Shown here piece after piece: positions 1 to 8,183 of a stretch of DNA of 64,000 nucleotides (position 1 is its first letter; every line of letters begins with the position of its first letter). The position numbers and the translations under genes were made by a program. The notes under the pieces are model-generated. The model saw only the letters and a program-made list of their open reading frames with translations, did no database searches and was not told the origin of the DNA. Origin of the DNA: Desulfomicrobium baculatum DSM 4028 (lineage in GTDB: Bacteria; Desulfobacterota; Desulfovibrionia; Desulfovibrionales; Desulfomicrobiaceae); contig NC_013173.1 of the NCBI RefSeq assembly GCF_000023225.1, forward strand, positions 622,501 to 686,500. The letters run 5' to 3'.

Positions 1-1102
1 CCTGGAGCATGACCCGCTCGAAGCTGTCTTCGGGGTGATACACTTTTTGCGGGCGGGACTGGAGCGTGATCGCGCCGGTGGGGCATTTCAGGGCGCAGAC
101 CCCGCAGCCCAGGCAATGCTCCTTCATGTCCGCCAGCTTTTTTGGCTTCCGGGCGTCCTGTCCGGAAATCTTCTCGACGCTCACGGCGTTCACGGGGCAG
201 GCCTTGGCGCACAGGCCGCAGCCCGTGCATAGCGTTTCGTCCACCACGGCCACCACGCTGGCCGTGACCAGGATGCCCGTGTAGCCGGTTTCGCGCACGC
301 CCTGCAGCAGATTGCAGCAGCAGCCGCAGCAATGGCAGATGAAGCCCGCGTCCTTGCGCACATTGTCGGCGGACAGGGTCAGGCCCTGGTCGCGGGAGCG
401 GGCCAGGATGTCGCGCATCTGCATTTTGTCGATGGGTTTTGCGAAGCCGTTGCGGATCAGAAAGCGCGCCCCGGTGCCCATGGAGGTGCAGGTGTCCATG
501 GGCGTTCGGCAGGGTGCGTGCCCGAGATGGTGCTTCTCATGACGGCAGGAGCACAGGCCCAGCGAGAATTCCGTCTGCTCCTCGATGAGGGCCGAGGCCT
601 TCTCGTAATCCAGGATCTCCACATGCTCGCCCAGGGCTTCCTCGTGGGGCAGGGCGCGCATGACCGAGGTGGTTTGTCCGTTCCCGAAATTGGCGTGCAA
701 AAAATCCTTCTCACCGAACATGTAGGCCTGGAAAAGCTCGGCCCAGCGGGCCCGGGGCAGGTTCGGTCCGGTGCGCATCATGGTGAACTCGAAGAAGCCG
801 ATAACGATGGGGCTGACCATGTATTGGTATTTCTCGCCGTCCCAGATATCGATGACCAGACCCTTGGCGCAGAGCCCTTCGATCATGGGCTGCAGGGAGT
901 CTTGCGTATCGCCCAGCATGGCCGAGATGCGCCCCAGGGTCGACGGGCGATAGGGCAGGCGTGCGACCAGTTCGGCCTCGGGCCGGGAATACAGCTCTTC
1001 CACCAATTGTCTGAAGACATCTGTCCATGGGGTGCGTACCGGGGCCTGATCAAGGCGGCGTCCGAGTTTGCGGTAGATGTCCTTGCTTGCGATGTGTCCC
1101 AT
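1..1102 (-). CDS. Cys-rich 4Fe-4S ferredoxin-domain protein (3' truncated by window edge)
   Basis: The frame starts at an ATG preceded by AAGGACC and stays open to the window edge (367 complete codons). Residues 1-150 have no cysteine motif and look like a helical, winged-helix-like region. Around residues 180-205 is a cluster beginning CSCRHEKHHLGHAPC. Near residue 256 is CHCCGCCC, six Cys in eight residues. Residues about 290-340 carry two ferredoxin motifs, CTGCGLCAKACP and CLGCGVCALKCP, each expected to hold a [4Fe-4S] cluster. Proteins of this layout occur in sulfate reducers and other anaerobes as cytoplasmic electron carriers of unknown partner; that placement is from family memory. 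It diverges from the TauE/SafE gene. The plus-strand reading frames over this stretch are shadows. Confidence 0.85.
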   Translation of the reverse strand, partial: MGHIASKDIYRKLGRRLDQAPVRTPWTDVFRQLVEELYSRPEAELVARLPYRPSTLGRISAMLGDTQDSLQPMIEGLCAKGLVIDIWDGEKYQYMVSPIVIGFFEFTMMRTGPNLPRARWAELFQAYMFGEKDFLHANFGNGQTTSVMRALPHEEALGEHVEILDYEKASALIEEQTEFSLGLCSCRHEKHHLGHAPCRTPMDTCTSMGTGARFLIRNGFAKPIDKMQMRDILARSRDQGLTLSADNVRKDAGFICHCCGCCCNLLQGVRETGYTGILVTASVVAVVDETLCTGCGLCAKACPVNAVSVEKISGQDARKPKKLADMKEHCLGCGVCALKCPTGAITLQSRPQKVYHPEDSFERVMLQ

Positions 1103-1220
1103 GATGGTCCTTGATTGCGCGTTTGATGGCCGATGATTCCCCGGCTCATTTGGAATTGCAAGTACGAATCCACTCTTTTGCGTCCCGTGCCGTTGACAAG
1201 ATCATCAGACTGGTCCAGAG

Positions 1221-1235
1221 ATTGGTCCTACCAAT
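1221..1235. promoter_or_regulatory. GntR/FadR-type operator candidate
   Basis: A perfect palindrome ATTGGT-CCT-ACCAAT matches the TGGTnnnACCA core bound by FadR-subfamily GntR regulators (LldR- and PdhR-type sites). It sits 55 bases upstream of the TauE/SafE start. A TTGACA hexamer at 1193-1198 could be the -35, although no good -10 follows. A repressor bound here would cover the expected transcription start. A half-like TGGTCC also occurs at 1211-1216. Confidence 0.5.
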
Positions 1236-1289
1236 TTTGCGGGGGTTCGAACGCGGCATGTCCTGCACGGCCTCCATCAGGAGGATATC

Positions 1290-2087
1290 ATGTTTGAAGT
1301 AGTTGCTTTGTATCTGGCTGTGGGCGCGGTGGCAGGCGTATTGGCCGGATTGCTGGGCATCGGGGGCGGGCTTGTCATCGTGCCCATGCTGGTATTTTGC
1401 ATGGAGTTGCAGAATCTGCCCCAGGACCTGATCATGCATATGGCGCTGGGTACCTCCATGGCCAGCATCATGTTCACCTCGGTTTCGAGCTTCATGGCCC
1501 ATCATCGCCGTGGCGCGGTGGAGTGGGATGTGGTTCGGCGCATCGTGGCCGGCATCCTGGTCGGCACGTTCCTCGGCGCCTGGGTGGCCGCGCAGATGAG
1601 CACCGGCGCGCTCAAGATATTCTTTGTCGTTTTTCTTTATTACGTCTGCTACCAGATGCTCTCCGGCAAGAAGCCCAAGCCGTCGCGAGTGATGCCGGGA
1701 GCGGCCGGAATGTTCGGTGCGGGCAATGTCATCGGGGTGGTTTCGAGCCTGGTCGGCATCGGTGGCGGCACGCTCTCCGTCCCGTTCATGGTCTGGCACA
1801 ATATACCCATCCATAAGGCCATCGGCACGTCTGCCGCCATCGGCTTCCCCATCGCGGTGGCAGGAACCGTGGGCTACATCATGAACGGTTGGGGCGTGGA
1901 CACCTTGCCGCCCTATTCCCTGGGTTATGTCTCCCTGGTGGCCCTGGTCTCCATCGCGGTCATGAGCGTCATCACCGCCCCGCTGGGAGTGCGTCTGGCC
2001 CACAGCCTGCCTGTGGACAAACTGAAAAGAGTGTTTGCGCTGATCCTCTTTCTGGTCGGTACGAAGATGCTCATTTCCCTTTTTTAG
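1290..2087 (+). CDS. TauE/SafE family sulfite/organosulfonate exporter
   Basis: A 265-residue integral membrane protein of the TauE/SafE (DUF81) family, which moves sulfur-containing or carboxylic anions across the inner membrane. The family signature appears twice, as internal duplication predicts: GLLGIGGGLVIVPML near residues 20-34 and SLVGIGGGTLSVPFM near 150-165. About eight hydrophobic segments are visible. The start is set by AGGAGG at the proper distance. It is a single-gene unit with its own terminator and a GntR-type palindrome upstream, so it may respond to an organic acid or sulfonate. The actual substrate cannot be read from sequence. Confidence 0.88.
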   Translation: MFEVVALYLAVGAVAGVLAGLLGIGGGLVIVPMLVFCMELQNLPQDLIMHMALGTSMASIMFTSVSSFMAHHRRGAVEWDVVRRIVAGILVGTFLGAWVAAQMSTGALKIFFVVFLYYVCYQMLSGKKPKPSRVMPGAAGMFGAGNVIGVVSSLVGIGGGTLSVPFMVWHNIPIHKAIGTSAAIGFPIAVAGTVGYIMNGWGVDTLPPYSLGYVSLVALVSIAVMSVITAPLGVRLAHSLPVDKLKRVFALILFLVGTKMLISLF

Positions 2088-2128
2088 TCGGACCGGTCCC
2101 CTGACCGCACGCCCCTGGGGCAGCGTCG

Positions 2129-2174
2129 GCCCGGAACAGATCCTCCCTTGGGAGGGGTGTTTCCGGGCTTTTTT
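2129..2174 (+). terminator. Rho-independent terminator after the TauE/SafE gene
   Basis: The arms GCCCGGAA (2129-2136) and TTCCGGGC (2161-2168) enclose a second small hairpin (CCTCCC/GGGAGG). A T run follows. Confidence 0.8.
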
Positions 2175-2288
2175 GCGTTCACCGCAGGCCCTTTTCTTTA
2201 CACATGACATGGGGTGGGCGTGGCCGGTGTCGATCTGAGGCCACTCGGTACTGTGAAAAGATAGGTCATGCGGATATGCGGCAGAGCC

Positions 2289-3023
2289 TTACATGTACCA
2301 GCGCCAGCTTTGACCGGCCCGGAACAGTTCGCGCAGTGTGAGGGGTCTGTTTCCGGCGATCTTTTTGGCCAGATAGATGAAGAGGTAAGCTGTCTGCAGG
2401 GCGTCGCCCAGGGCCTCGTGGGCTGTGAAGCGGGGCAGGTCGAATTCGTGGGCCAGGTCGGTCAGTACGTAGGAGATGCTGAGATTGAACTGTTCATAAT
2501 GCGAGGGCGTACGTTTCTCGCGCCACAGCATGGCCATGCGCATGGTGTCCAGGCAAGGATTGGCCAAAGGCTGGCCGTGGTTTTTCCTGCAGGCACGGTT
2601 CAAAAAACTCATGTCCAGCCCCACGTGGTGGCCGACGATAAGAGTGCCTTTGCAGAATTCGATCAACTCGGGAAGAACCTCAGCCAGGGGTGGAGCCTGG
2701 GCGATGGCTTCGGGAGTGATGCGGTGGATGAGGGTGCTGGTCTTGGGCAGGGGGATGCTGGGCCGCACCAGGACGCTGAAGCTTTCGCCCGGCACGATGG
2801 CCAGGCCGCGCACGCGCACGGCACCGATGGAGACGATCTCCTCCCTGCGGGCGGAGAGCCCGGTCAGTTCGGTATCCAGGACCGTATAGACATAGTCTTC
2901 CAGGGGGCGGGTCTGATCCAGTGCCCGGCACAGACGGTTGTTCTCCTCCAACAGCGGCAGGTTCGTTTTCCCGGGGCCCGGTCTGAGGCGGGCACATAAG
3001 CTTTTCAGATCAAAGAGATTCAT
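2289..3023 (-). CDS. DnaQ-like 3'-5' exonuclease (DEDD superfamily)
   Basis: A 244-residue protein with an RNase T/DNA polymerase III epsilon exonuclease domain. ExoI is seen as VLDTELTGL near residue 48, with the expected D and E. ExoII is GHHVGLDMSFL, and ExoIII is HEALGDALQTAYLF near residue 200, with the H-x4-D arrangement of DEDDh enzymes. It would remove 3' nucleotides from DNA or RNA in the cytoplasm. It starts 3 bases after the stop of the cNMP/CBS protein and is the last gene of the symporter operon. This pairing of an exonuclease with a DUF294 protein and an acetate-type symporter recurs in other proteobacteria (recalled, not checked), yet its role there is unclear. Confidence 0.87.
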   Translation of the reverse strand: MNLFDLKSLCARLRPGPGKTNLPLLEENNRLCRALDQTRPLEDYVYTVLDTELTGLSARREEIVSIGAVRVRGLAIVPGESFSVLVRPSIPLPKTSTLIHRITPEAIAQAPPLAEVLPELIEFCKGTLIVGHHVGLDMSFLNRACRKNHGQPLANPCLDTMRMAMLWREKRTPSHYEQFNLSISYVLTDLAHEFDLPRFTAHEALGDALQTAYLFIYLAKKIAGNRPLTLRELFRAGQSWRWYM

Positions 3024-3026
3024 TGC

Positions 3027-4940
3027 TCACGCCATGTTCAGTCTGAAGACTTCGCGTAGAACCCCGTGCAGGGCGGTGGTCACTCCGAAGGCTTCGCGCA
3101 GGGTTCGTTTTTCCAGGGAAGACAAATTGCCGGGGTCGAGCCGGTTGTCCGGGGTTATGCCCTGCTCCATCTGTTCGAGCTGGTGCATGAGCCGCGAATG
3201 CAGCAGGAATTCGAAGGCCTCCCGCGCTTCGTGGAACAGGTCCCGCGACAGGTGCCCTTCCTGATGCAGCAGTTCGAGTCTGCCCAGGGTGCTGGTCTCG
3301 CGGATTCCGTGGTACAGGGCCATGACCCGCGCAAAGTCCATGAACGGCAAAAGTCCGCGCGTTTTAATGTCCAGGGTGTTTTTGTGCGCCCCGTCTTTTT
3401 CGACCATGAAATTCTTGAAGAAGGTCAGCGGTGGTTTGGCATTCAGGCAGTCGGCGGCCAGGTAGCGCAGGAAGAGGTCTTTTCCGGCGCAGGCATTGGT
3501 GACGTGCTGGCGCAGGTTTTCGGCCAGGTCCTTGTGTCCGTAGACGCCCCTGAAATCAAAAAATACGGAGCTGGCCAGGACGCGTTCGGGTTCGGGCGTG
3601 GCCGTCCATGTGTTGATCCGGCCTTTCCACGTGTCCAGGGAGCCCCTCCATGCGGGGTTCGAGGCCATCATGTTGCCCGGGCAGCGCGGGAAACCGCAGT
3701 TTATGAGATGAGCGACCATGCGCTCGGTGAAGGCCGAAAAATACGTCTCCGCCGCGCGATCGAGAAAATCCACCGAGCAGTTATCGGTAACCAACGCATT
3801 GTCCTGGTCCGTGGCGAAGGTCTGTTCGCGGCGTCCCTCGCTACCCATGAGCAGCAGGCAGAACTTGACCGGGGGAGGCCCCAGTTCGCGCAGCATCAGA
3901 TCCAGGAGCTTGGACATGATCTGGTCATTTAAAATGGCGATCATGCGCGTGATGTTGCCCGCCTTGGCTCCCTGCTGGACCAGGGTGCGGATGACCGGGG
4001 TGATGCTGTCGTGCAGAGGATAGAGCCCGGCGATGGTGGTGCGGGAGGCAATTTCGCGAAACACGGACATGGGCGAGCGGCCCTGCAGGAGCATGATGTC
4101 GTGGGAACTGATGACGCCCAGCAGCTTGTTGTTGGATTTGACCACGAGGTGGTGGATGTTTTTGGACATCATGGTCAGAAGGGCGTCGAAGCAGACCGCG
4201 CCGGCATCGATGCTTTCCACCGGCGTGGTCATGACTGTTTCAGCCGGAGCCTGCAGGTCGAGGCCGAGCGCCATGGCCTTGCGCAGGTCCGTGTCTGTGA
4301 TGATGCCGCAGATTTCACCCGAGGGTTCGCGGAACAGGAGCGAGCCGGTGTTGTGGCGGATCATTTCCTTGGCCGCGGCCTGGATGCTCAGGCCAAAGGG
4401 CACGCTGACCGGCTCGCGGGTGACAAGGCCGCCCACCGGGTTGCTGAAGAGATGCAGGCTGTGGTCCTCGTGGGCGGGTTGGGTCTTGCAGCGCATCTCC
4501 TCGAAGGCCTTGGACAGAAAGGTGTCGGCGAAGGATTTGAGATAGAAGCGCGGGATGGCGGGGTTGAGATGCACGGCTTCGAAAAAACGCTCGCGGGGAA
4601 TCTTGATGATGAAGGTGTCTTCAACGGTTTCGGCGTCCATGGCCGCTTTTTCGCCGTTGAAGAGGGAAAGCGCCCCCAAAGAGGCCCCATCCGTGCGGAT
4701 GTCCATAAGGACGCCCTCGTCTTCCAGAAAAAGGCGGATGGCCCCCTTCTGCACAAGATAAAGCCCATCCACCTCGCTCACCCCCCGGCGAAGGAGCCGC
4801 GTCCCGGCCGGAAAGAAGTCCACCAGGCACGTGCGGGCCAGGCGGACCAGGCTCTGCCTCTCCAGTTCGGAAAAGGGCAGGGTGGTTTCAAGAAAGGTGA
4901 TGATGCTGTCGTATCCCGCAGGCTGAGTTCCCGCGTTCAT
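3027..4940 (-). CDS. cNMP-binding / CBS pair / DUF294 nucleotidyltransferase-like signalling protein
   Basis: 637 residues in four parts. Residues about 30-145 form a cyclic-nucleotide-binding-like beta roll. About 165-290 is a tandem CBS pair, normally an adenosine-nucleotide sensor. About 330-470 is a DUF294 nucleotidyltransferase fold with MGSEGRREQTFATDQDNA, the GS-x10-DxD pattern of GlnD-like enzymes. About 490-635 is a DUF294 C-terminal helical domain. The architecture suggests a cytoplasmic regulator that senses energy state and modifies or binds a partner, perhaps the neighbouring symporter. It follows the symporter by 53 bases on the same strand. Function is inferred from architecture; no substrate is known to me. 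Confidence 0.85.
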   Translation of the reverse strand: MNAGTQPAGYDSIITFLETTLPFSELERQSLVRLARTCLVDFFPAGTRLLRRGVSEVDGLYLVQKGAIRLFLEDEGVLMDIRTDGASLGALSLFNGEKAAMDAETVEDTFIIKIPRERFFEAVHLNPAIPRFYLKSFADTFLSKAFEEMRCKTQPAHEDHSLHLFSNPVGGLVTREPVSVPFGLSIQAAAKEMIRHNTGSLLFREPSGEICGIITDTDLRKAMALGLDLQAPAETVMTTPVESIDAGAVCFDALLTMMSKNIHHLVVKSNNKLLGVISSHDIMLLQGRSPMSVFREIASRTTIAGLYPLHDSITPVIRTLVQQGAKAGNITRMIAILNDQIMSKLLDLMLRELGPPPVKFCLLLMGSEGRREQTFATDQDNALVTDNCSVDFLDRAAETYFSAFTERMVAHLINCGFPRCPGNMMASNPAWRGSLDTWKGRINTWTATPEPERVLASSVFFDFRGVYGHKDLAENLRQHVTNACAGKDLFLRYLAADCLNAKPPLTFFKNFMVEKDGAHKNTLDIKTRGLLPFMDFARVMALYHGIRETSTLGRLELLHQEGHLSRDLFHEAREAFEFLLHSRLMHQLEQMEQGITPDNRLDPGNLSSLEKRTLREAFGVTTALHGVLREVFRLNMA

Positions 4941-4993
4941 GGCATTGTCCTTCTGGGTTGCGGGGCCGGTTTCCCGGCCCCTGTTTGAACGGA

Positions 4994-6769
4994 TCAGTGA
5001 TCTATGGCCGCACCCGCTCCGCGCGGGATGCGCACGCTCTCGACCATTTCCTGCACGGCGGCCGGCGGGGCCTTGGTGATCAGGGAGACGCCGAATGTGA
5101 CCGCGAAATTGATGACCATGCCCACGGTGCCGATGCCTTCGGGGCTGATGCCGAAGAACCAGGGGGACACGCCCATGAACTTGGTCTGCACTATGTAGAG
5201 CATGGTGAAACCGATGCCGCTGATCATGCCGCTGATGGCTCCCTCCTTGGTCGCGCGCTTCCAGAAGATGCCGAGCACGATGATGGGGAAGAAGGAGGAT
5301 GACGCCAGTCCGAAGGCCAGTGCCACAACCTGGGCCACAAAGCCCGGAGGGTTGATGCCGAAGTATCCCGCGATGACGACGCCCACACCGATCATGACCC
5401 GGCCCACGAGCAGGCGTATCTTCTCCGAGGCGTCGCGGTTGATGATACGGTAGTAGAGGTCATGGGAGATGGACGAGGCGATGACCAGCAGGAGGCCGGC
5501 CGCCGTGGACAGGGCCGCGGCCAGTCCGCCCGCCGCGACCAGGGCGATGACCCAGGGCGGAAGTTGGGAGATTTCGGGCGTGGCCAGGACCATGATGTCG
5601 TTGTCTATGTAGAGTTCGTTGGCGTTGTCGAGAGGCGTGTTGGTGACCAGTCGCTGGCCGTGCGCGCCTGTTTCCCCGCTGTACGCGGGCTTGCCTGCGA
5701 AGGCCGCACCGCCGCGATAGGTGATGATGCCGTCGTTGTTTTTGTCGACCCAGGCCAGAAGTCCTGTTTTCTCCCAGTTTCCGAACCAGGCCGGCACGGA
5801 GGAGTAGGGTGTTTCGCTCAGGGCGTTGGTCAGCGTGTAGCGGGAAAAGGCGCCCAGGGCCGGTGCTGTGGTGTAGAGGATGGCGATGAAAAAGATGGCG
5901 TAGAAGGCTGAGAGGCGCGCAGCCCGGACGCTTGGCACGGTGTAAAAGCGGATGATGACGTGGGGCAAGCCCGCCGTGCCGACCATGAGGCACATGGTGA
6001 TGGCGAAGACGTCGATCATGGGCTTGGTGCCCGCGCCAAAGGCACTGGTGTACTCGGCGAAACCCAGGTCCCTGCCGATCTGGTTCAGCGTCTCAAGCAG
6101 GAATTTGCCAGAATCCGGACCTCCGAGGATGGTGCCGCCGAATCCGATCTGCGGGATGGGGTTGCCGGTCAGCTTAAGGGAAATGGCGATGGCCGGGATG
6201 ATGAAGGCCGTGATCAGGACGCAGTACTGGGCCACCTGGGTCCAGGTGATGCCTTTCATGCCGCCGATGGCCGCATACAGGAAGACCAGGACCATGCCGA
6301 TCATGACGCCGGTGTTGACGTCGACTTCCAGGAAGCGGCTGAAGACGATGCCCACGCCGCGCATCTGCCCGGCCACGTATGTCAGGGAGATGAAAATGGC
6401 GCAGATCAGAGCCACAAGGCGGGCCGCCGAGGAATAGTAACGGTCGCCGACGAAATCCGGGACCGTGAATTTGCCGAACTTGCGCAGATACGGGGCCAGG
6501 AGCAGGGCCAGGAGCACGTAGCCGCCGGTCCAGCCCATGAGGTACATGCAGCCCGCGTAACCCATGAATGAGATCATGCCGGCCATGGAGATGAATGACG
6601 CCGCGCTCATCCAGTCCGCGGCAGTGGCCATGCCGTTGGCCAGGGGCGGAACCCCGCCGCCGGCGACGTAGAAGCCCTTGGTGTCCTTGACGCGGGACGT
6701 CCAGGCGATGCCTATGTAGAGGGCGAAGGTCAGGCCCACTATGAGATAAGTCCAGATTTGCAGTGACAT
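4994..6769 (-). CDS. actP: Sodium:solute symporter, acetate permease type
   Basis: 591 residues with about 13 hydrophobic segments, a member of the solute:sodium symporter family closest to ActP/VC2705-type monocarboxylate carriers. Near the N terminus are GFYVAGGGVPPLANGMATA and the ADWMSAASFISMAG stretch typical of the acetate subgroup. A hydrophilic loop at about 310-390 contains DKNNDGIITY, which resembles an EF-hand calcium loop. It probably imports acetate or pyruvate with Na+, useful to an incomplete oxidizer that makes acetate. The small DUF4212 partner lies immediately upstream. The gene symbol is by resemblance; the substrate is inferred. Confidence 0.85.
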   Translation of the reverse strand: MSLQIWTYLIVGLTFALYIGIAWTSRVKDTKGFYVAGGGVPPLANGMATAADWMSAASFISMAGMISFMGYAGCMYLMGWTGGYVLLALLLAPYLRKFGKFTVPDFVGDRYYSSAARLVALICAIFISLTYVAGQMRGVGIVFSRFLEVDVNTGVMIGMVLVFLYAAIGGMKGITWTQVAQYCVLITAFIIPAIAISLKLTGNPIPQIGFGGTILGGPDSGKFLLETLNQIGRDLGFAEYTSAFGAGTKPMIDVFAITMCLMVGTAGLPHVIIRFYTVPSVRAARLSAFYAIFFIAILYTTAPALGAFSRYTLTNALSETPYSSVPAWFGNWEKTGLLAWVDKNNDGIITYRGGAAFAGKPAYSGETGAHGQRLVTNTPLDNANELYIDNDIMVLATPEISQLPPWVIALVAAGGLAAALSTAAGLLLVIASSISHDLYYRIINRDASEKIRLLVGRVMIGVGVVIAGYFGINPPGFVAQVVALAFGLASSSFFPIIVLGIFWKRATKEGAISGMISGIGFTMLYIVQTKFMGVSPWFFGISPEGIGTVGMVINFAVTFGVSLITKAPPAAVQEMVESVRIPRGAGAAIDH

Positions 6770-6787
6770 ATTTCCTCCGGTTGGTCG

Positions 6788-7039
6788 CTATTCGTGCACG
6801 TCGTATTTCTTATCCAGCCGATCCATAAGCATAAAATAGGCAAGGATAATAAGTACGAAAACATAGATGGAGCCTTGTTGGGCAAACCAGAAACCTAGAG
6901 GAAATCCGCCCAGGGAAAAGGCATTGAGCTGCTCGACGAATAAAATTCCGAATCCGTACGAGACCGTCGCCCAAATGGTCAAAAGGATGAGCATGTACGT
7001 TTTGTTTCTTTTCCAGTAACTTTGCATTGACTTTTCCAT
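6788..7039 (-). CDS. DUF4212 small subunit of sodium:solute symporter
   Basis: 83 residues with two transmembrane helices (about 12-34 and 46-70), starting MEKSMQSYWKRNKTYM. The ATG at 7039 is chosen over an in-frame upstream start at 7171 because AGGGGGGA precedes it and homologous proteins are this short. Family members sit next to ActP-like symporters and are thought to be an accessory subunit. Only 18 bases separate it from the symporter, so the two are co-transcribed and this is the first gene of the four-gene unit. Confidence 0.85.
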   Translation of the reverse strand: MEKSMQSYWKRNKTYMLILLTIWATVSYGFGILFVEQLNAFSLGGFPLGFWFAQQGSIYVFVLIILAYFMLMDRLDKKYDVHE

Positions 7040-7406
7040 GTTGTCCCCCCTGTGCAAAAAGCGTTGATGAAATGTGGCTTCACCCGATTGAGCTTGGACG
7101 TTTTCTGACACGGTTTGAAAACTATTGCATCTGCTTTCCGGTGAATGGAGGGTGGAACTGGTTATTGGCAAAAGGAGCCGAATTGTTCTGGTGAGCGGGA
7201 CTCTGTTGCCGCTGACCGGGGCGGGGCAACCGTTCGGGTCAGCGTGATACGTAGAGATAATGAGCCGGTGCTTAAACGGGATACGTATATTTTGCGGCGA
7301 ATTTGGGGCCTTCCACGACGGGGAAAGGATTCATGGAGGCTGTGAAGTGCTGCAGACGCTGGGTCAGCGGTCAGAATCACTCATCACCGCATGCAGGAGG
7401 AAGATC
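7040..7406. other. Divergent intergenic region (symporter operon / macro-domain gene)
   Basis: 367 bases with no credible gene. It must hold the promoters of two divergent units. Two copies of GATACGTA (7242 and 7279 regions) are visible, but no convincing sigma-70 or sigma-54 promoter was found by eye. Confidence 0.5.
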
Positions 7407-7916
7407 ATGATTGCCGTTGTTGTCGCCGACATAACGACTTTGCAGGTGGACGCCATTGTCAACGCGGCCAATTCGTCGCTTCTGGGCGGAGGCGGGGTGG
7501 ATGGAGCCATCCACCGTGCGGCCGGTCCCGGGCTTCTGGCCGAGTGCCGAACCCTTGGGGGGTGCCCTGTGGGGCAGGCGCGGATAACCGGAGGCTACAT
7601 GTTGCCGGCGCGGCACGTGATTCATACCGTCGGGCCGGTCTGGAAAGGTGGCGGACACGGCGAGAGGGAATTGCTGGCGGCCTGTTACAGCGCCTGTCTG
7701 AGTCTGGCTCGTGAACACCACCTTGACAGCGTGGCTTTTCCGGCCATCAGTTGCGGAGCCTACGGTTTTCCCGCTGCGGAAGCCTGCGCCATAGCCGTGG
7801 CCCAGGTCCGTGCTTTTCAGCGCGAGAATGTAGCGCCGGCCACAGTTGTTTTTGTCTGCTTTTCGGATTCCATGCGGCAGTTGTATGAGGAATGTCTTGC
7901 CAGGGAAGAAGCCTGA
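7407..7916 (+). CDS. Macro-domain (ADP-ribose binding) protein, YmdB/MacroD type
   Basis: 169 residues forming one macro domain. Signatures: [18 protein letters not shown] at the N terminus, the glycine loop [25 protein letters not shown], and ISCGAYGFP for phosphate binding. Family members hydrolyse O-acetyl-ADP-ribose or remove ADP-ribose from proteins in the cytoplasm. The ATG at 7407 is preceded by AGGAGG. A longer in-frame start at 7260 would add a stretch with no family similarity. It appears to be a single gene. The role here is unknown. Confidence 0.9.
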   Translation: MIAVVVADITTLQVDAIVNAANSSLLGGGGVDGAIHRAAGPGLLAECRTLGGCPVGQARITGGYMLPARHVIHTVGPVWKGGGHGERELLAACYSACLSLAREHHLDSVAFPAISCGAYGFPAAEACAIAVAQVRAFQRENVAPATVVFVCFSDSMRQLYEECLAREEA

Positions 7917-8183
7917 CGATTTTGGCGCGTGATCTTTCTGCGCACCGGCCTGCGCACATTGGTCCGGAGCGCGGGCTATCGGCACGGAGCCTGGAACGTA
8001 CGTTGCAGCCTCGAATGTCCTGAATCCGGATGTGGTTCGCGTGAGGGCTCCGCGTCTGGTTTTCGCGCCCGTTGCAGAGCCCCTTTATTTTGCAGGGGGC
8101 ATGGGCTAGATCGTGGCGACGAAAACGGTTGACGCCGCTTTTTTTTGCGATCGCGGCCACTGAACACATTTGCCGGGAATAAT

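Noticed and set aside
332-1114. Open frame of 260 codons on the plus strand
   Set aside because: It is the complement of a real Fe-S protein on the minus strand with clear CxxC motifs; the plus translation has no family resemblance.
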